Shown here: piece after piece, positions 6,424 to 14,161 of the stretch
Position numbering within the stretch: position 1 is the stretch's first letter
How the letters are laid out: every line of letters starts with the position of its first letter
Source: a virus
Virus record (IMG/VR): IMGVR_UViG_3300049997_000008
Coordinates: 1 to 22,609 of that record
Strand: one strand, 5' to 3'
Length of the DNA stretch: 22,609 nt
Position numbers and translations under genes: made by a program
Notes under the pieces: model-generated
Told to the model about the DNA's origin: nothing
Seen by the model: only the letters and a program-made list of their open reading frames with translations
The model's database searches: none

Positions 6424-8820
6424 CTACCCACCCACTCCGGCCCTGGCCAGGACGCGCGGAATGTGGGGCACGATCGCCTGGGCCGCCTCACGGCCATCGA
6501 TATGAACGTGCACGTGGATTGCCTCGGAGCGGCCGCCGCCGCCCTCGACAGCGTCCATCAGCATGCCGGCGAGGCTTTCGCCCTGGGACTTCGTGACAAC
6601 TGCCTCCTGGCCGTGAAGTGTCGTGCTCGTCCCACGCCCGAAGTCCAGGAAGTGCGTGCCGGGCGTGCCCACTTCATAGCCGCCGGACGGCGCGGATTTG
6701 ATCTTGGAGACGTTCGCCATGCCAGCAGCCAGGGCGCCAGCGGCCAGGGCGAGGCTGAACGGCCAGGGAGCGGAGGCGATGGACTTGGCAACGGCCATGT
6801 AGGTGTCGATGATCGCGCCCGCAATGGCGGCCGTCTTGTTCTTCTGGCCCAGCACGCTGAGCACCTGCGACGCGCCGGTCAGTAGCGCGGCGCCGGCCGA
6901 ATACGCATACTTGACCGTCTCACCCATGGCGGCGCGCTGGGCCTCCTCCGACTTCTCCTTGGCCTTTGCGAGTTCGTCGTCGGTGTATTGGCCACTCGCA
7001 AGCATCTGCTGGTACGTGGCCTCGGCAGTCTCGGCCGTCTGGTTCAGCTCATCGCGGCTCTTGAAGCCTGCCGCGCCAGCCATCTGCTGGACGGTGAGAC
7101 CCTGGCCCTGCGCCGCCGCGGCCATCTGGGCGTATTTCTCGTTGACCAAGGCAACGATCGCCGTGTACTGCGCCCCGTAGTTGGCCGCGAGGTTGGCCAG
7201 GCCATCGAGTTCCGTCTGCCGGGCGAACTCGATCTGCATCAGCTCTTGCTCGAGGCCGGTCGTCCGCGCGAGGGCAATGTCCTCGGTCAGCTTCTTCGTC
7301 GTGTCGCGGATCTGGTCTGCGCCGAGCTTCGCACCTGCGGCGATTTTGGTGTATTTCTCGCTGATCAGGTTGGCCATCTCGTCGTACTGATCGACGGACA
7401 GACCCTTGAGCTTCGACAGGTTGTCGAGTTCCCGCTGCTGGGCGATCTCGTTCTCCAGCATGCGTCGCTCGATGCCAACCGTCCCGATCAGCGAGATGTC
7501 GTCCTCGAGCTTCTGGTGCGCCTCGGCGATCTTCTGCAGGTCTGCCGTTGCTGCGGTGGCTACCTCGGCAGTGGCGGCGCCGTGGCGCTTCACGGCCTCC
7601 GTGGCTCCGTCCTGCGCCGTGCTCGCCTTGACCATGGCGTCGTGAGCGGCGTCGATCACCGCCTTGACCTTGCCGTAGCCCCGGCCGGTGGCGTCGGCGC
7701 TGTCCATCGCCCTGAGCTGGAGCTGTTCGAAACCCTTGCTCATGAGGTCGGCCGTCATCGCGCCGCCTCGCAGCCCGTTCGCCAGGTCCTTCATCTTGTC
7801 GCCGACGACCGGGAGAATGCTCGCGCTGTCGGCTATCCCAGCAAAGAACTTGAACGCCGACGAAACGCCGTCTACCAGCCCGCCGACCAACGCATGGACT
7901 GCCACCTGCGCCGCATAGAAGCCCGTGTGCAGCAGATCGGCCGCGGTAAGCGCCACTGACGCCAGTTTGGTGGTCCAGATCGCGGCCTGTTGGATCAGCC
8001 CAACGACATCAGAGATGGCGCCCTGTCCTTTCGCTCCGAAGCACTTTTCTATCGCATCGCCGGCAGCCTTGAGCCCGGAGGTGAGGACGGGAGACCGAGC
8101 GACCCCCACAGAGAGAGAGTCGGTGAAGTTGGTCACCTGGGCCGTGATCCGCCCGACGAGCTCGCCGAAATCGGCCGGGGCGGTATCCTTGAACCTGTCG
8201 CGGAGGGCAGCGAGGATGGCCTCCGCACCAGCGGCGGCCTTCTGGTGCTTGGTCAGCTCGCTGGCGCTGACACCCAAGCTGTTCGCGTACTGCTGAGTGG
8301 CCGCGGCGGTGTCGACGAACAAGCCCTTGGCGGCGAGTCCGGTCGTCCTGCCGGTTGCCATCGCCTTCGTAAGCGACTGAAACGCTTCGGCCGTGTCTGT
8401 GCCGGTCGCCTTGGCCAGCTCGCGGGCACCACCCGCCAGAGTCTTCATGTCCTCGGCGCTCGTAACGAGGTGGCCGCCGAGGGTCTTGGTCGCCATCTTC
8501 ATTAGGTCGAAGTCGGAGATGGCGCCGACCGTGCCCGCACGCAAGGCGCCGAGCATGACATCCGCTGTCGATCCGGCTTCGGCGGTTAGATCGGCGAAGG
8601 CTTCGCGAACGTCCTGTACGTCGGAGCCGTGCGAGCCGAGGGCGATCGTGGCGGCCGCGGCGGCGGTGACGCCTGCGACGAAGAGGCCCGCCCCGGCGGT
8701 GATCGCCCCGAAAGCCCCGCTGAAGATCCCCATTTGCTTTTCCGCCCCGGCGAGCGGACCAGAGAAGTTGTCCTGGAGCGTCAGCAGCGCGCGGAGTTCG
8801 CCGATGTCGATAGCGCTCAT
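6424..8820 (-). CDS. Tail tape measure protein
   Basis: The 798-residue protein sets tail length and is threaded through the tube. Support comes from size, position directly after the G/GT chaperones (TAG stop abutting the ATG), and composition. The N-terminal 80 residues carry an Ala/Gly-rich hydrophobic stretch (36-62), followed by long helical segments and further hydrophobic stretches near 280-345. At about 438-494 and 512-567 two similar helical segments occur (EDISLIGTVGIER... and EDIALARTTGLEQ..., both ending in EKYxxxA), an internal duplication. Near 665-705 is another hydrophobic stretch, then a glycine-rich end with GQEAVVTK, common in tape measures. No peptidase or transglycosylase domain was seen. 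By the usual rule of about 0.15 nm per residue the tail would be near 120 nm; this is inference. Confidence 0.88.
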   Translation of the reverse strand: MSAIDIGELRALLTLQDNFSGPLAGAEKQMGIFSGAFGAITAGAGLFVAGVTAAAAATIALGSHGSDVQDVREAFADLTAEAGSTADVMLGALRAGTVGAISDFDLMKMATKTLGGHLVTSAEDMKTLAGGARELAKATGTDTAEAFQSLTKAMATGRTTGLAAKGLFVDTAAATQQYANSLGVSASELTKHQKAAAGAEAILAALRDRFKDTAPADFGELVGRITAQVTNFTDSLSVGVARSPVLTSGLKAAGDAIEKCFGAKGQGAISDVVGLIQQAAIWTTKLASVALTAADLLHTGFYAAQVAVHALVGGLVDGVSSAFKFFAGIADSASILPVVGDKMKDLANGLRGGAMTADLMSKGFEQLQLRAMDSADATGRGYGKVKAVIDAAHDAMVKASTAQDGATEAVKRHGAATAEVATAATADLQKIAEAHQKLEDDISLIGTVGIERRMLENEIAQQRELDNLSKLKGLSVDQYDEMANLISEKYTKIAAGAKLGADQIRDTTKKLTEDIALARTTGLEQELMQIEFARQTELDGLANLAANYGAQYTAIVALVNEKYAQMAAAAQGQGLTVQQMAGAAGFKSRDELNQTAETAEATYQQMLASGQYTDDELAKAKEKSEEAQRAAMGETVKYAYSAGAALLTGASQVLSVLGQKNKTAAIAGAIIDTYMAVAKSIASAPWPFSLALAAGALAAGMANVSKIKSAPSGGYEVGTPGTHFLDFGRGTSTTLHGQEAVVTKSQGESLAGMLMDAVEGGGGRSEAIHVHVHIDGREAAQAIVPHIPRVLARAGVGG

Positions 8821-9677
8821 CTAGAGCTTTCCTCTGGCGGGGTGGCGCCCGGGCGGCGCCTTGACCGTCCGCGCCTTCTTCTCGAGTCCCATGATCGGCG
8901 CCGACGACGACTGGCCCTTCCGCTCCTTCTTTCGCGCGGCTTTGGCACGGGCGGCCTTGCCCATTTCTCCAAGCAACCTCAGGCTTTGCACGATCCCACG
9001 ACGCGCCGCCTTGGGGTCGATCGTTGCGGGAGCCTGTTGGATGACGAGCGCACAGTCCCTGAGCTTGGAGCGCGGCTGGCGCCTGCGGCCCGGCATGTCG
9101 CGCAGCTCGCGGACGATCTGAGCGGCGCGAAGGTCGGCGCGCTCTTCGTCGAATGGCTCGATGTCCGCATAGGCTCGCCACTCCTCAAACTGTCGAACGG
9201 TGATGAGGCCGAGCATCCGTTCGACGTCGACGTGCCCGAGATGCAGCGCTAGGCGATAGGCGAAGCAGCGGCCACCGCTCCGCCTGATGCGTTTTTTAGG
9301 GCGCCGCCCGTCTTGTCGTCCCAGGCCAGGAGCTTCATCGCCTCTTCCTTGAGGCGCAGAAGCACGTCTATGTCCCGGGCTCCCAGCCACGCGCGTGCCT
9401 GCGCGGGATCGGTGAAGAACTGCGCGCCCTCTGGTGTGGAGATGCACTCGGCGAGCAGCAAGAAGAGCGCTTCGACGCTCTTCTCCTTGGGCAGGGCGCT
9501 CAGGGTTTCAGAGAGCGCCAGGCCTTGATCTGCCGGCAGAGAGCGCAGGTAGACCACGCGCTGCCACTGAGGAACGACGACGGGCACAACGCGCTCATCC
9601 TTCAGGGACTCCAGATCCGACAGCGTCAGCGGACAGAAGTTGGCGGCCGGCGCGGGGGCCTGGCCCTGTTCCGTCAT
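8821..9677 (-). CDS. Tail assembly chaperone G-T, -1 frameshift product
   Basis: This is the extended chaperone made when ribosomes slip back one base on AAAAAAC at 9297-9291. It joins codons 9677-9291 to the frame 9291-8821, for 285 residues. The T-like part contains FAYRLALHLGHVDVERML, then EEWRAYADIEPFDEERADLRAA, which matches the lambda gpT-like tail assembly family. It continues with a basic, lysine/arginine-rich tail (KAARAKAARKKERK). In lambda-like phages the G and GT proteins coat the tape measure and recruit tube protein; both are absent from virions. The T frame has no start of its own with a ribosome site at the junction, it ends directly before the tape-measure ATG, and the unshifted protein stops about 14 codons after the slip site. 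All this fits the conserved arrangement. Confidence 0.87.
9249..9677 (-). CDS. Tail assembly chaperone G (unshifted product)
   Basis: The 142-residue protein is the zero-frame product. It resembles the G-type chaperones: an N-terminal PLTLSDLESLKDERVVPV, a helical centre (SALPKEKSVEALFLLLAECI) and a C-terminal EEAMKLLAWDDKTGGALKN running into the slip site. It would be the major product, with a minority of ribosomes shifting to give G-T. ATG at 9677 is preceded by AAAGGA with nine-base spacing, 42 bases after the tail tube stop. The final residues past the slip site are Ala-rich and look like filler. Confidence 0.82.
   Translation of the reverse strand: MTEQGQAPAPAANFCPLTLSDLESLKDERVVPVVVPQWQRVVYLRSLPADQGLALSETLSALPKEKSVEALFLLLAECISTPEGAQFFTDPAQARAWLGARDIDVLLRLKEEAMKLLAWDDKTGGALKNASGGAVAAASPIA
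9259..9297 (-). promoter_or_regulatory. Programmed -1 ribosomal frameshift signal
   Basis: Reading on the minus strand, A AAA AAC (9297-9291) lies in the correct phase, with zero-frame codons CTA AAA AAC. Six bases later a hairpin can form: outer stem GGCG (9284-9281) with CGCC (9262-9259), inner stem AGCGG (9279-9275) with CCGCT (9271-9267), loop TGG. The slip joins the G frame to the T frame of the tail chaperones. Slippery heptamer, spacing and stem are all typical of -1 signals. Confidence 0.85.
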
Positions 9678-9719
9678 GAGTCCACGTCCTTTCTTCGGCC
9701 GAGGGCCGAACGCAAACGA

Positions 9720-10193
9720 CTAGGTTTCCTCTTCGTCGCCGATGATCTCGAACGTCGACAGGTCGATCGTCAGGGCGAACGCCACCTGCATCGGCGAGTC
9801 CACCGTGACTTCCTGCGGGTCGAAGAGCTGGACGGCCCCGTAGAACTCACACGTGACCTGATCTTCCGGGTTGTCCTCTGCGGGCGGCACGAGGATGCGG
9901 TAGTTTCGCCAGGTGTTGGCGATCAGATCCGCCAGCATGCCCGTCTTGGTGTTCTGCGTCGGATCCCGCGGCAGCCAGTTCAGCATGCCGGTGACCTGGC
10001 CGGTACGCAGCATGCCGAGGATCTTCTGCTCGCGGCCGCGGTTGTGAACCGAGACGTCGACCTCGTTCCGCGAGAGCTGGTTCGGCTTCAGGCTGACGAG
10101 CTCGGCCGTGCTCGTGAAGTGCTCGGTCGGCGTGGCGCCGTCGCCCGCCTGCAGCAGGATCCCCGTTCCGATGATCGCTTGATTGTCACCCAT
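9720..10193 (-). CDS. Major tail tube protein
   Basis: The 157-residue protein has the size and strand-rich pattern of a siphophage tube subunit, and its place directly before the G/GT chaperones is the conserved one. It begins IIGTGILLQAGDG, has a charged middle (LSRNEVDVSVHNRGREQK), then GQVTGMLNWLPRDPTQ, and later VTCEFYGAVQLFDPQEVTV and MQVAFALTIDLSTFEII. It would stack as hexameric rings around the tape measure. ATG at 10193 lies 4 bases after the zinc-finger gene's stop, with AAGGAGG nine bases upstream. No Ig-like C-terminal extension is present. The only alternative is a minor tail protein, which I find less likely. Confidence 0.75.
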   Translation of the reverse strand: MGDNQAIIGTGILLQAGDGATPTEHFTSTAELVSLKPNQLSRNEVDVSVHNRGREQKILGMLRTGQVTGMLNWLPRDPTQNTKTGMLADLIANTWRNYRILVPPAEDNPEDQVTCEFYGAVQLFDPQEVTVDSPMQVAFALTIDLSTFEIIGDEEET

Positions 10194-10197
10194 CGAC

Positions 10198-10401
10198 CTA
10201 CCCCTCCTTCACTACCAACGGCTGCCCGTCTGCGCCCAGGATGGGCGATTCCCGCAGCCTCGGTGGCGCGGGTGCGTGGTTCGCGGCCTCGTGATTGAGG
10301 ACCGCCTTCAGGTTCCCCACCCGCTCAAACCGGGGACCACATATGCGGCACCGGTAGACGGGCCTGCCCTTCCAGTGGAGGTCCGGCTCGCGGCCGCTCA
10401 C
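10198..10401 (-). CDS. Small C2H2-like zinc-finger protein
   Basis: A 67-residue protein with a probable zinc site: YRCRICGPRF (C18, C21), then LNHEAANH (H37, H42), i.e. C-x2-C-x15-H-x4-H. The C-terminal 25 residues are proline-rich and probably flexible. The GTG start at 10401 overlaps the tail terminator stop in a GTGA, and the stop is 4 bases before the tail tube ATG, so it is part of the operon. A nucleic-acid-binding finger between terminator and tail tube is not a core tail function. It could be a regulator, an assembly factor or an anti-host protein. The finger loop is longer than the usual 12 residues, so zinc binding is likely but unproven. Confidence 0.65.
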   Translation of the reverse strand: MSGREPDLHWKGRPVYRCRICGPRFERVGNLKAVLNHEAANHAPAPPRLRESPILGADGQPLVVKEG

Positions 10402-10820
10402 GCTGACACCGCCTGATTCCGCACCGCCAGGAGCGCGACGACCGACGCCTCTGCCATCGCCATGGCCCGCGCTGTGCCGGATGCTCCGGACGCCGTGCCG
10501 GCCGTCACGATGAGCCGCAGGCCCGGGCGCCGATAGGCGCCCGGGCCTGCGTTGTGCGTGCCCACCGGGCCCGCTCCGGCGCCAGCCAGGGCGAGCAGGT
10601 ATGGCCCAGCCCCCCCGGGGATGGCGACGTCTTCCCCGGCGAAAAGATCGACCTCGCGCGTGCCGACTCCGGCGTCCTCGAGCATCACCAAGACTTCCTG
10701 GAGGAACGTGGCCGAGGGGCGCTTGTGCGCGATGAAGGTGACCACGTACTGCTCGCGCGTGCCGTCCTTGCCGATCGAGTAGGGCTCGTGCTGGAGCATG
10801 AGGCCGAGGTAGGCGGTCAT
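10398..10820 (-). CDS. Tail terminator / minor capsid-type protein
   Basis: The 140-residue protein resembles small tail-completion proteins found between gp10-like proteins and the tail tube. Diagnostic segments are VDLFAGEDVAIPGGAGPYL (about 58-76), THNAGPGAYRRPGLRLIV (about 88-105), and a C-terminal helix with AVRNQAV. The arrangement of a fixed GPYL strand, then HN...AYRRP, then a long alanine-rich helix is typical of this group. Such proteins cap the tail tube and join it to the head. It starts by one-base overlap with the gp10-like stop (TGATG), and its own stop overlaps the zinc-finger start. The exact family name is uncertain. Confidence 0.65.
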   Translation of the reverse strand: MTAYLGLMLQHEPYSIGKDGTREQYVVTFIAHKRPSATFLQEVLVMLEDAGVGTREVDLFAGEDVAIPGGAGPYLLALAGAGAGPVGTHNAGPGAYRRPGLRLIVTAGTASGASGTARAMAMAEASVVALLAVRNQAVSA

Positions 10821-11221
10821 CAGGCCATGCCCTCTGCCGCGCGCTCGAGGTCGATGCCCTTGGCGATCTCCACCGCGGCTGTCCCGGACATTGCCGCGAT
10901 GCGCTTCTCCATGAACTGCCCCTTCGTCTTGTGGGTGGCGTTGACGCGCGCAGCGTACGGCGCAGTCGCTCCACCGGCGATGAGGGCAATGCGGATGTCT
11001 TCCTTCTTTGGGCTGACGGCGACCTTCGCGTGCTCGCTGTCGCGCAAGGCGCCCGTCTTGACCGGTGTGTCTTCCTTCATGTACTCGACCTGGTCCTCGG
11101 CGTAGTCGAGCGTAGCCACGCGGGCTTGCTTGCGGATGCCCTTGTCGCCTGCGAGCTTCGTGAGCTTGGCGAGCAGCTCCTTGTCGCCGGTCATCGCGGA
11201 CCTGATGGCTACCCGAGCCAT
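10820..11221 (-). CDS. HK97 gp10-like head-tail/tail protein
   Basis: The 133-residue protein carries the typical gp10 pattern: a helical N-terminus (DKELLAKLTKLAGDKG), KQARVATLDYAEDQVEYMK, then DTPVKTGALRDSEHAKV (about 51-67), followed by a short strand region and a C-terminal helix. The motif TPVxTGxLRxS is the family's landmark. These proteins act in the head-tail connection or tail completion. The start at 11221 is chosen because GAGG stands 5 bases before the ATG and the domain begins there; the longer upstream frame is out of step with family length. It overlaps the upstream gene's end by 13 bases. Confidence 0.75.
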   Translation of the reverse strand: MARVAIRSAMTGDKELLAKLTKLAGDKGIRKQARVATLDYAEDQVEYMKEDTPVKTGALRDSEHAKVAVSPKKEDIRIALIAGGATAPYAARVNATHKTKGQFMEKRIAAMSGTAAVEIAKGIDLERAAEGMA

Positions 11222-11583
11222 ACAGTCCTCAACACCGGATGCCCGGCGGGGTCGACGTACGTCTCGTCGATGTCGACGATCACGCCCGTTCGCCCCGAGG
11301 GGAGCACGATCTCGTCTTGCCGCTTGAACGACGGCGGCGCTTCTCCCTCGACTTCCGGGAAGAAGACGAGGCACGCCGTCACAGTCATCGGCTTGCCGTC
11401 TTTGCCGTTGTGCTGCTGCTCGCCCTCGGCGACGAACGCCTTCAGCACAACAACGACAGGGGCGCCCTTGGGCGCCCCCATGGAGTCCTGAGAAGGCCAG
11501 GTGGTGTGGGTTACTTCCGCGAGCATGCCGAGGGACTCGTTCGCAGCGCGGATGGCCTCGAGGGCCGCTTCGACGAATCCCAT
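11209..11583 (-). CDS. Putative head-tail adaptor / head closure protein
   Basis: This 124-residue protein lies between the decoration protein and the gp10-like protein, the place of head-closure or stopper proteins. It has an N-terminal helix (FVEAALEAIRAANESLG), then strands VVVVLKAFVAEGEQ and TVTACLVFFPEVEG. Near the C-terminus are FKRQDEIVLPSGRTGVIVDI and GHPVLRTVWLG, reminiscent of the SH3-like barrel of small connectors with conserved position of the RTG turn. Start 11583 (ATG) has AGGAG nine bases upstream; a GTG at 11589 has only three-base spacing and is less likely. The family is not certain. Confidence 0.55.
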   Translation of the reverse strand: MGFVEAALEAIRAANESLGMLAEVTHTTWPSQDSMGAPKGAPVVVVLKAFVAEGEQQHNGKDGKPMTVTACLVFFPEVEGEAPPSFKRQDEIVLPSGRTGVIVDIDETYVDPAGHPVLRTVWLG

Positions 11584-11607
11584 GTCCACATGCTCCTGCC
11601 TACCGCC

Positions 11608-11958
11608 CTACGTGGCCTCGTTCTCGCGCGCGATGCCATCCAGGCGCACGCTGCCGGTCGTGGCCAAGGACACCGCCGCCGCCACCGCACAACCGGAACG
11701 GAGGTTGCCCTCCGCGACGGTCGTGAACTTGCCCGCGGCATCGTCCCAGTAGAGGATCGCGCCCTCGGCCCACACCTGCCCAGACGCCTTCGGCGCCGTG
11801 AAGACGCCGTGCGTCGCGCCTTCGAAGGGCAGGCCAACGGCCACGCTGCCAGAGGCGCAGACGACGAGCTGGCCGATCTGGTAGAACGTCCCGGACACGA
11901 CGCCGCCGACGGGCGCGGTCAAGGTGACCACGTCACCGGGCTGGATGTAGTTGTCCAT
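11608..11958 (-). CDS. Capsid decoration protein, DUF2190-like
   Basis: The 116-residue protein starts NYIQPGDVVTLTAPVGGVVSG and continues IGQLVVCASGSVAVGLP. It has EGAILYWDDAAGKFTT (about 65-80) and a C-terminal SVRLDG. This matches the DUF2190 group of small beta-barrel proteins that usually follow the major capsid gene and bind the outside of the capsid as cement. ATG at 11958 has AAGGAG nine bases upstream, 48 bases after the capsid stop. The neighbour before it (the protease-capsid fusion) fits. The decoration role is known for relatives; it is inferred here. Confidence 0.8.
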   Translation of the reverse strand: MDNYIQPGDVVTLTAPVGGVVSGTFYQIGQLVVCASGSVAVGLPFEGATHGVFTAPKASGQVWAEGAILYWDDAAGKFTTVAEGNLRSGCAVAAAVSLATTGSVRLDGIARENEAT

Positions 11959-12006
11959 TTTTCAGCTCTCCTTGTGCAGTCGCTTCCCTTGGCCGCGTGC
12001 GGCCGA

Positions 12007-13506
12007 CTACGTCGACTCGACGCCGGCGTTCGTCGCCGCGCCGCGGAACTCGACCGCGCCGACGCCGTAGTCCTCGCGGACCTTCCACTCGACGCCGTCG
12101 ATGCGCCACCCATCCTGCATCTCCAGGAACGGCTCCTGGTTGCCCTCGAGGAAGTCGACTTCGACGCAGGGCATTTCGGCCGGATCTGCGAAGAGGTAGC
12201 GGCGCGTGCCGGTGACACGCGGGGTGCCGACGATGTCGCGGAACAGGCCCTGTACGCGGTTCGGCGTCATGTTGTTCCGCGTACCGGCCTTCGCGCTCTG
12301 GTCAACGTCGTACTGCGACTCGTTGATGACACGCGCGAGGCCTTCGAGACCGGCGCCGAGCACGAGAACGGCGGGGCGGATGTTGAGGAACTCGTTGCCG
12401 GCCGGGTCCATCTGCTCGGCCATCAACACGCGGTCGTCGTCCAGAGCGGCGACGCCGATCTCCGAACCCTCGCCGATGTTGTCGTGGTCGGCGTGGAACA
12501 TCGTCTTGCCATCGCCCATCGCCGGCCCGAGACCGCCGTTGAGCGCGAGGAGGGCGTAGACGTCGGACTCGATCGTCAGCGCTGCGGCGCGGCCAGCCTG
12601 GGCGGAGATCTGGTTGAAGATCCCCATGTCGTCGTTCACGATGGCCTGCCGCGTGAGCGAGATGATGTTGCCCTTGGTCTTGCCGGTGACGCTTTCCTTG
12701 ACGGCGTCCGACACCGCCTTGTTCTTGAACTCGCCGGCCTCGTTCACTTCGTCGAGGACTCCCATGTAGCCCATCCGATAGCGCGGATGCGGCTTGAAGT
12801 CGGACAGGGAGCCGACCGCGCAGAAGCGCCGCCACGTGTCGGGCGTGATCAGGTAGGCGGCGAGCAGCGTCTTATGCAGCGTGTTCTCGAGCGCCACCGC
12901 GAAGTCGCTGGTGCCCTGCGCGCCGATCAGGCTCGCGCGGACGGACAGGATCGACTGGCGGGCGATCTCCATCTTGTCGAGACCGCGGGTCCGGATGCCG
13001 CGCTGCTCCAGGCTTTCGCGCGCCATCTCCAGCAGAGACATCCCGCGGAACTCGCCGGGCTCCAGGGACAGACCGGCGAACGCCGGGTGGTCCGGGTGCT
13101 TCTTCGCGGCCCGGCGAACCAGGTCCGAGGCGCCGGCGCGGACGGTGAGCGCCGCGCCGATTCCGCGTCGGCGCTTGTCCGCCACGTCCTCGCCAACGAT
13201 CACGCGACCCGGCGCCGGCTCGTGCTCGGCGCTGCGCTTCGCGAGCTCGTCGAGCACCACCTTGCGGGTCTGGTCTTCCGTGAGCGCGGGCGATCGGGCG
13301 AGCAGCTCATCCGCGAAGGGCTCGCCCAGCTTCGCGGCTCGAACGATGACGCGGATCTTCTGGCCGCGCTCGAGCTCCGCGCGCTGGGCGATCTGGGCCG
13401 CTTCCTCGGCCGACGGCGGCGCGAACGCGATACGTGCGCGCTGCTCGGGAGCCGGAGTCGTCTCGGCAGCCTTGGGAGCCTCGGGGGTCTCGTTCTTCTC
13501 GGACAT
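12007..13506 (-). CDS. Nested in-frame capsid product (scaffold + capsid), internal start
   Basis: An in-frame ATG at 13506 (M198 of the fusion) would give a 499-residue protein lacking the protease, starting MSEKNETPEAPKAAET. It is preceded by GGAGG with five-base spacing, much better than the full-length start. This could supply most capsid subunits, with the fusion as a minor component carrying the protease, similar in logic to the nested scaffold start in lambda gene C. It is inferred from the ribosome site alone. Confidence 0.6.
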   Translation of the reverse strand: MSEKNETPEAPKAAETTPAPEQRARIAFAPPSAEEAAQIAQRAELERGQKIRVIVRAAKLGEPFADELLARSPALTEDQTRKVVLDELAKRSAEHEPAPGRVIVGEDVADKRRRGIGAALTVRAGASDLVRRAAKKHPDHPAFAGLSLEPGEFRGMSLLEMARESLEQRGIRTRGLDKMEIARQSILSVRASLIGAQGTSDFAVALENTLHKTLLAAYLITPDTWRRFCAVGSLSDFKPHPRYRMGYMGVLDEVNEAGEFKNKAVSDAVKESVTGKTKGNIISLTRQAIVNDDMGIFNQISAQAGRAAALTIESDVYALLALNGGLGPAMGDGKTMFHADHDNIGEGSEIGVAALDDDRVLMAEQMDPAGNEFLNIRPAVLVLGAGLEGLARVINESQYDVDQSAKAGTRNNMTPNRVQGLFRDIVGTPRVTGTRRYLFADPAEMPCVEVDFLEGNQEPFLEMQDGWRIDGVEWKVREDYGVGAVEFRGAATNAGVEST

Positions 13507-14097
13507 GGAATCCTCCAGACTGCGCACGATGACGCAGGTGTTCAGGTCTGCCGGCTTGCTGCGCGTGGTAGCGGCGGGGTCGGCCGGCATTGGGACCATC
13601 GAAATTTCGTAGGGCTCCCAATCAGTGGCCGTCCTGATCGGCAACGCGCCCGCTTTGCTGGCCACGGTCTCTTCGAAACGATGCACCCGGTAGCCGACGC
13701 TGACGGCGCGAATGATCCCGTTACGCACGTCCTGGTAGATTGGCTCGACGTCGGCGCGGGTCGAGAAGCGGACAGTAGCGCGGCCCTTGCCGCCGACCAC
13801 CGACGCCGACTCTACGACGCCGATGATGTCGGTCAGGCTGTAGGCGCTGTGCGCGTTCAGCAGCGGGGCGCCAGCGTTCAGGCGGTCGAGGCGCACGTTC
13901 TCAGGCTTCAGCGCGAGCTTCTCGGTGTAGCGCGCTCCGGTGTTCCAGTCGTAGCGCTCGACGGGCGCGCCCGTCGAGAAGATCAGGTCGACGGTGCGCG
14001 CCTCATCGTTGACGGACTTCGGGACGAAGGCTGCAGAGAGAGAGAGAGGCGGAACCTGGAGCGTTTCGAGCTTTGCAGAAGCGGACGCACGGTCCAT
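12007..14097 (-). CDS. Prohead protease - major capsid fusion protein
   Basis: The 696-residue protein combines an N-terminal HK97-type prohead protease (S78) with a major capsid protein. The protease covers about 15-185. Likely catalytic residues are H83 (LLNAHS) and S133 (AVSVGY), with the same 50-residue spacing as H65 and S115 in HK97 gp4; the family's EISMVPMPADP segment is at 164-174. Residues about 198-310 are charged and helical and may act as scaffold (delta domain). The capsid fold follows, with SLLEMARESLEQRG, LITPDTWRRFC, KTMFHADHDNIG and a C-terminal VEWKVREDYGVGA. The full-length start has no clear ribosome site, whereas M198 has a strong one. Protease-capsid fusions are known in other phages. 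The gene starts 64 bases after the zinc-ribbon gene. Confidence 0.82.
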   Translation of the reverse strand: MDRASASAKLETLQVPPLSLSAAFVPKSVNDEARTVDLIFSTGAPVERYDWNTGARYTEKLALKPENVRLDRLNAGAPLLNAHSAYSLTDIIGVVESASVVGGKGRATVRFSTRADVEPIYQDVRNGIIRAVSVGYRVHRFEETVASKAGALPIRTATDWEPYEISMVPMPADPAATTRSKPADLNTCVIVRSLEDSMSEKNETPEAPKAAETTPAPEQRARIAFAPPSAEEAAQIAQRAELERGQKIRVIVRAAKLGEPFADELLARSPALTEDQTRKVVLDELAKRSAEHEPAPGRVIVGEDVADKRRRGIGAALTVRAGASDLVRRAAKKHPDHPAFAGLSLEPGEFRGMSLLEMARESLEQRGIRTRGLDKMEIARQSILSVRASLIGAQGTSDFAVALENTLHKTLLAAYLITPDTWRRFCAVGSLSDFKPHPRYRMGYMGVLDEVNEAGEFKNKAVSDAVKESVTGKTKGNIISLTRQAIVNDDMGIFNQISAQAGRAAALTIESDVYALLALNGGLGPAMGDGKTMFHADHDNIGEGSEIGVAALDDDRVLMAEQMDPAGNEFLNIRPAVLVLGAGLEGLARVINESQYDVDQSAKAGTRNNMTPNRVQGLFRDIVGTPRVTGTRRYLFADPAEMPCVEVDFLEGNQEPFLEMQDGWRIDGVEWKVREDYGVGAVEFRGAATNAGVEST
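13507..13516 (-). promoter_or_regulatory. Internal ribosome-binding site in the protease-capsid gene
   Basis: On the minus strand GGAGG (13516-13512) lies five bases before the ATG at 13506. It falls in codons for LEDS, at the end of the protease domain and the start of the acidic linker. It supports separate translation of the capsid part. Confidence 0.6.
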
Positions 14098-14161
14098 GCC
14101 CGCAGTCTGGGACGTGCGATGCTGAAAGGGAAGGGGTTACCCCGTCAGATGTACACAGATG

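Noticed and set aside
8009-9181. 390-codon minus-strand frame across tape measure and T genes
   Set aside because: It is an out-of-frame shadow with very high arginine content; the overlapping tape measure and G-T frames are strongly supported.
14098-14161. Separate promoter or terminator before the protease-capsid gene
   Set aside because: No boxes with proper spacing and no hairpin with a T-run were seen in the 64-base gap.
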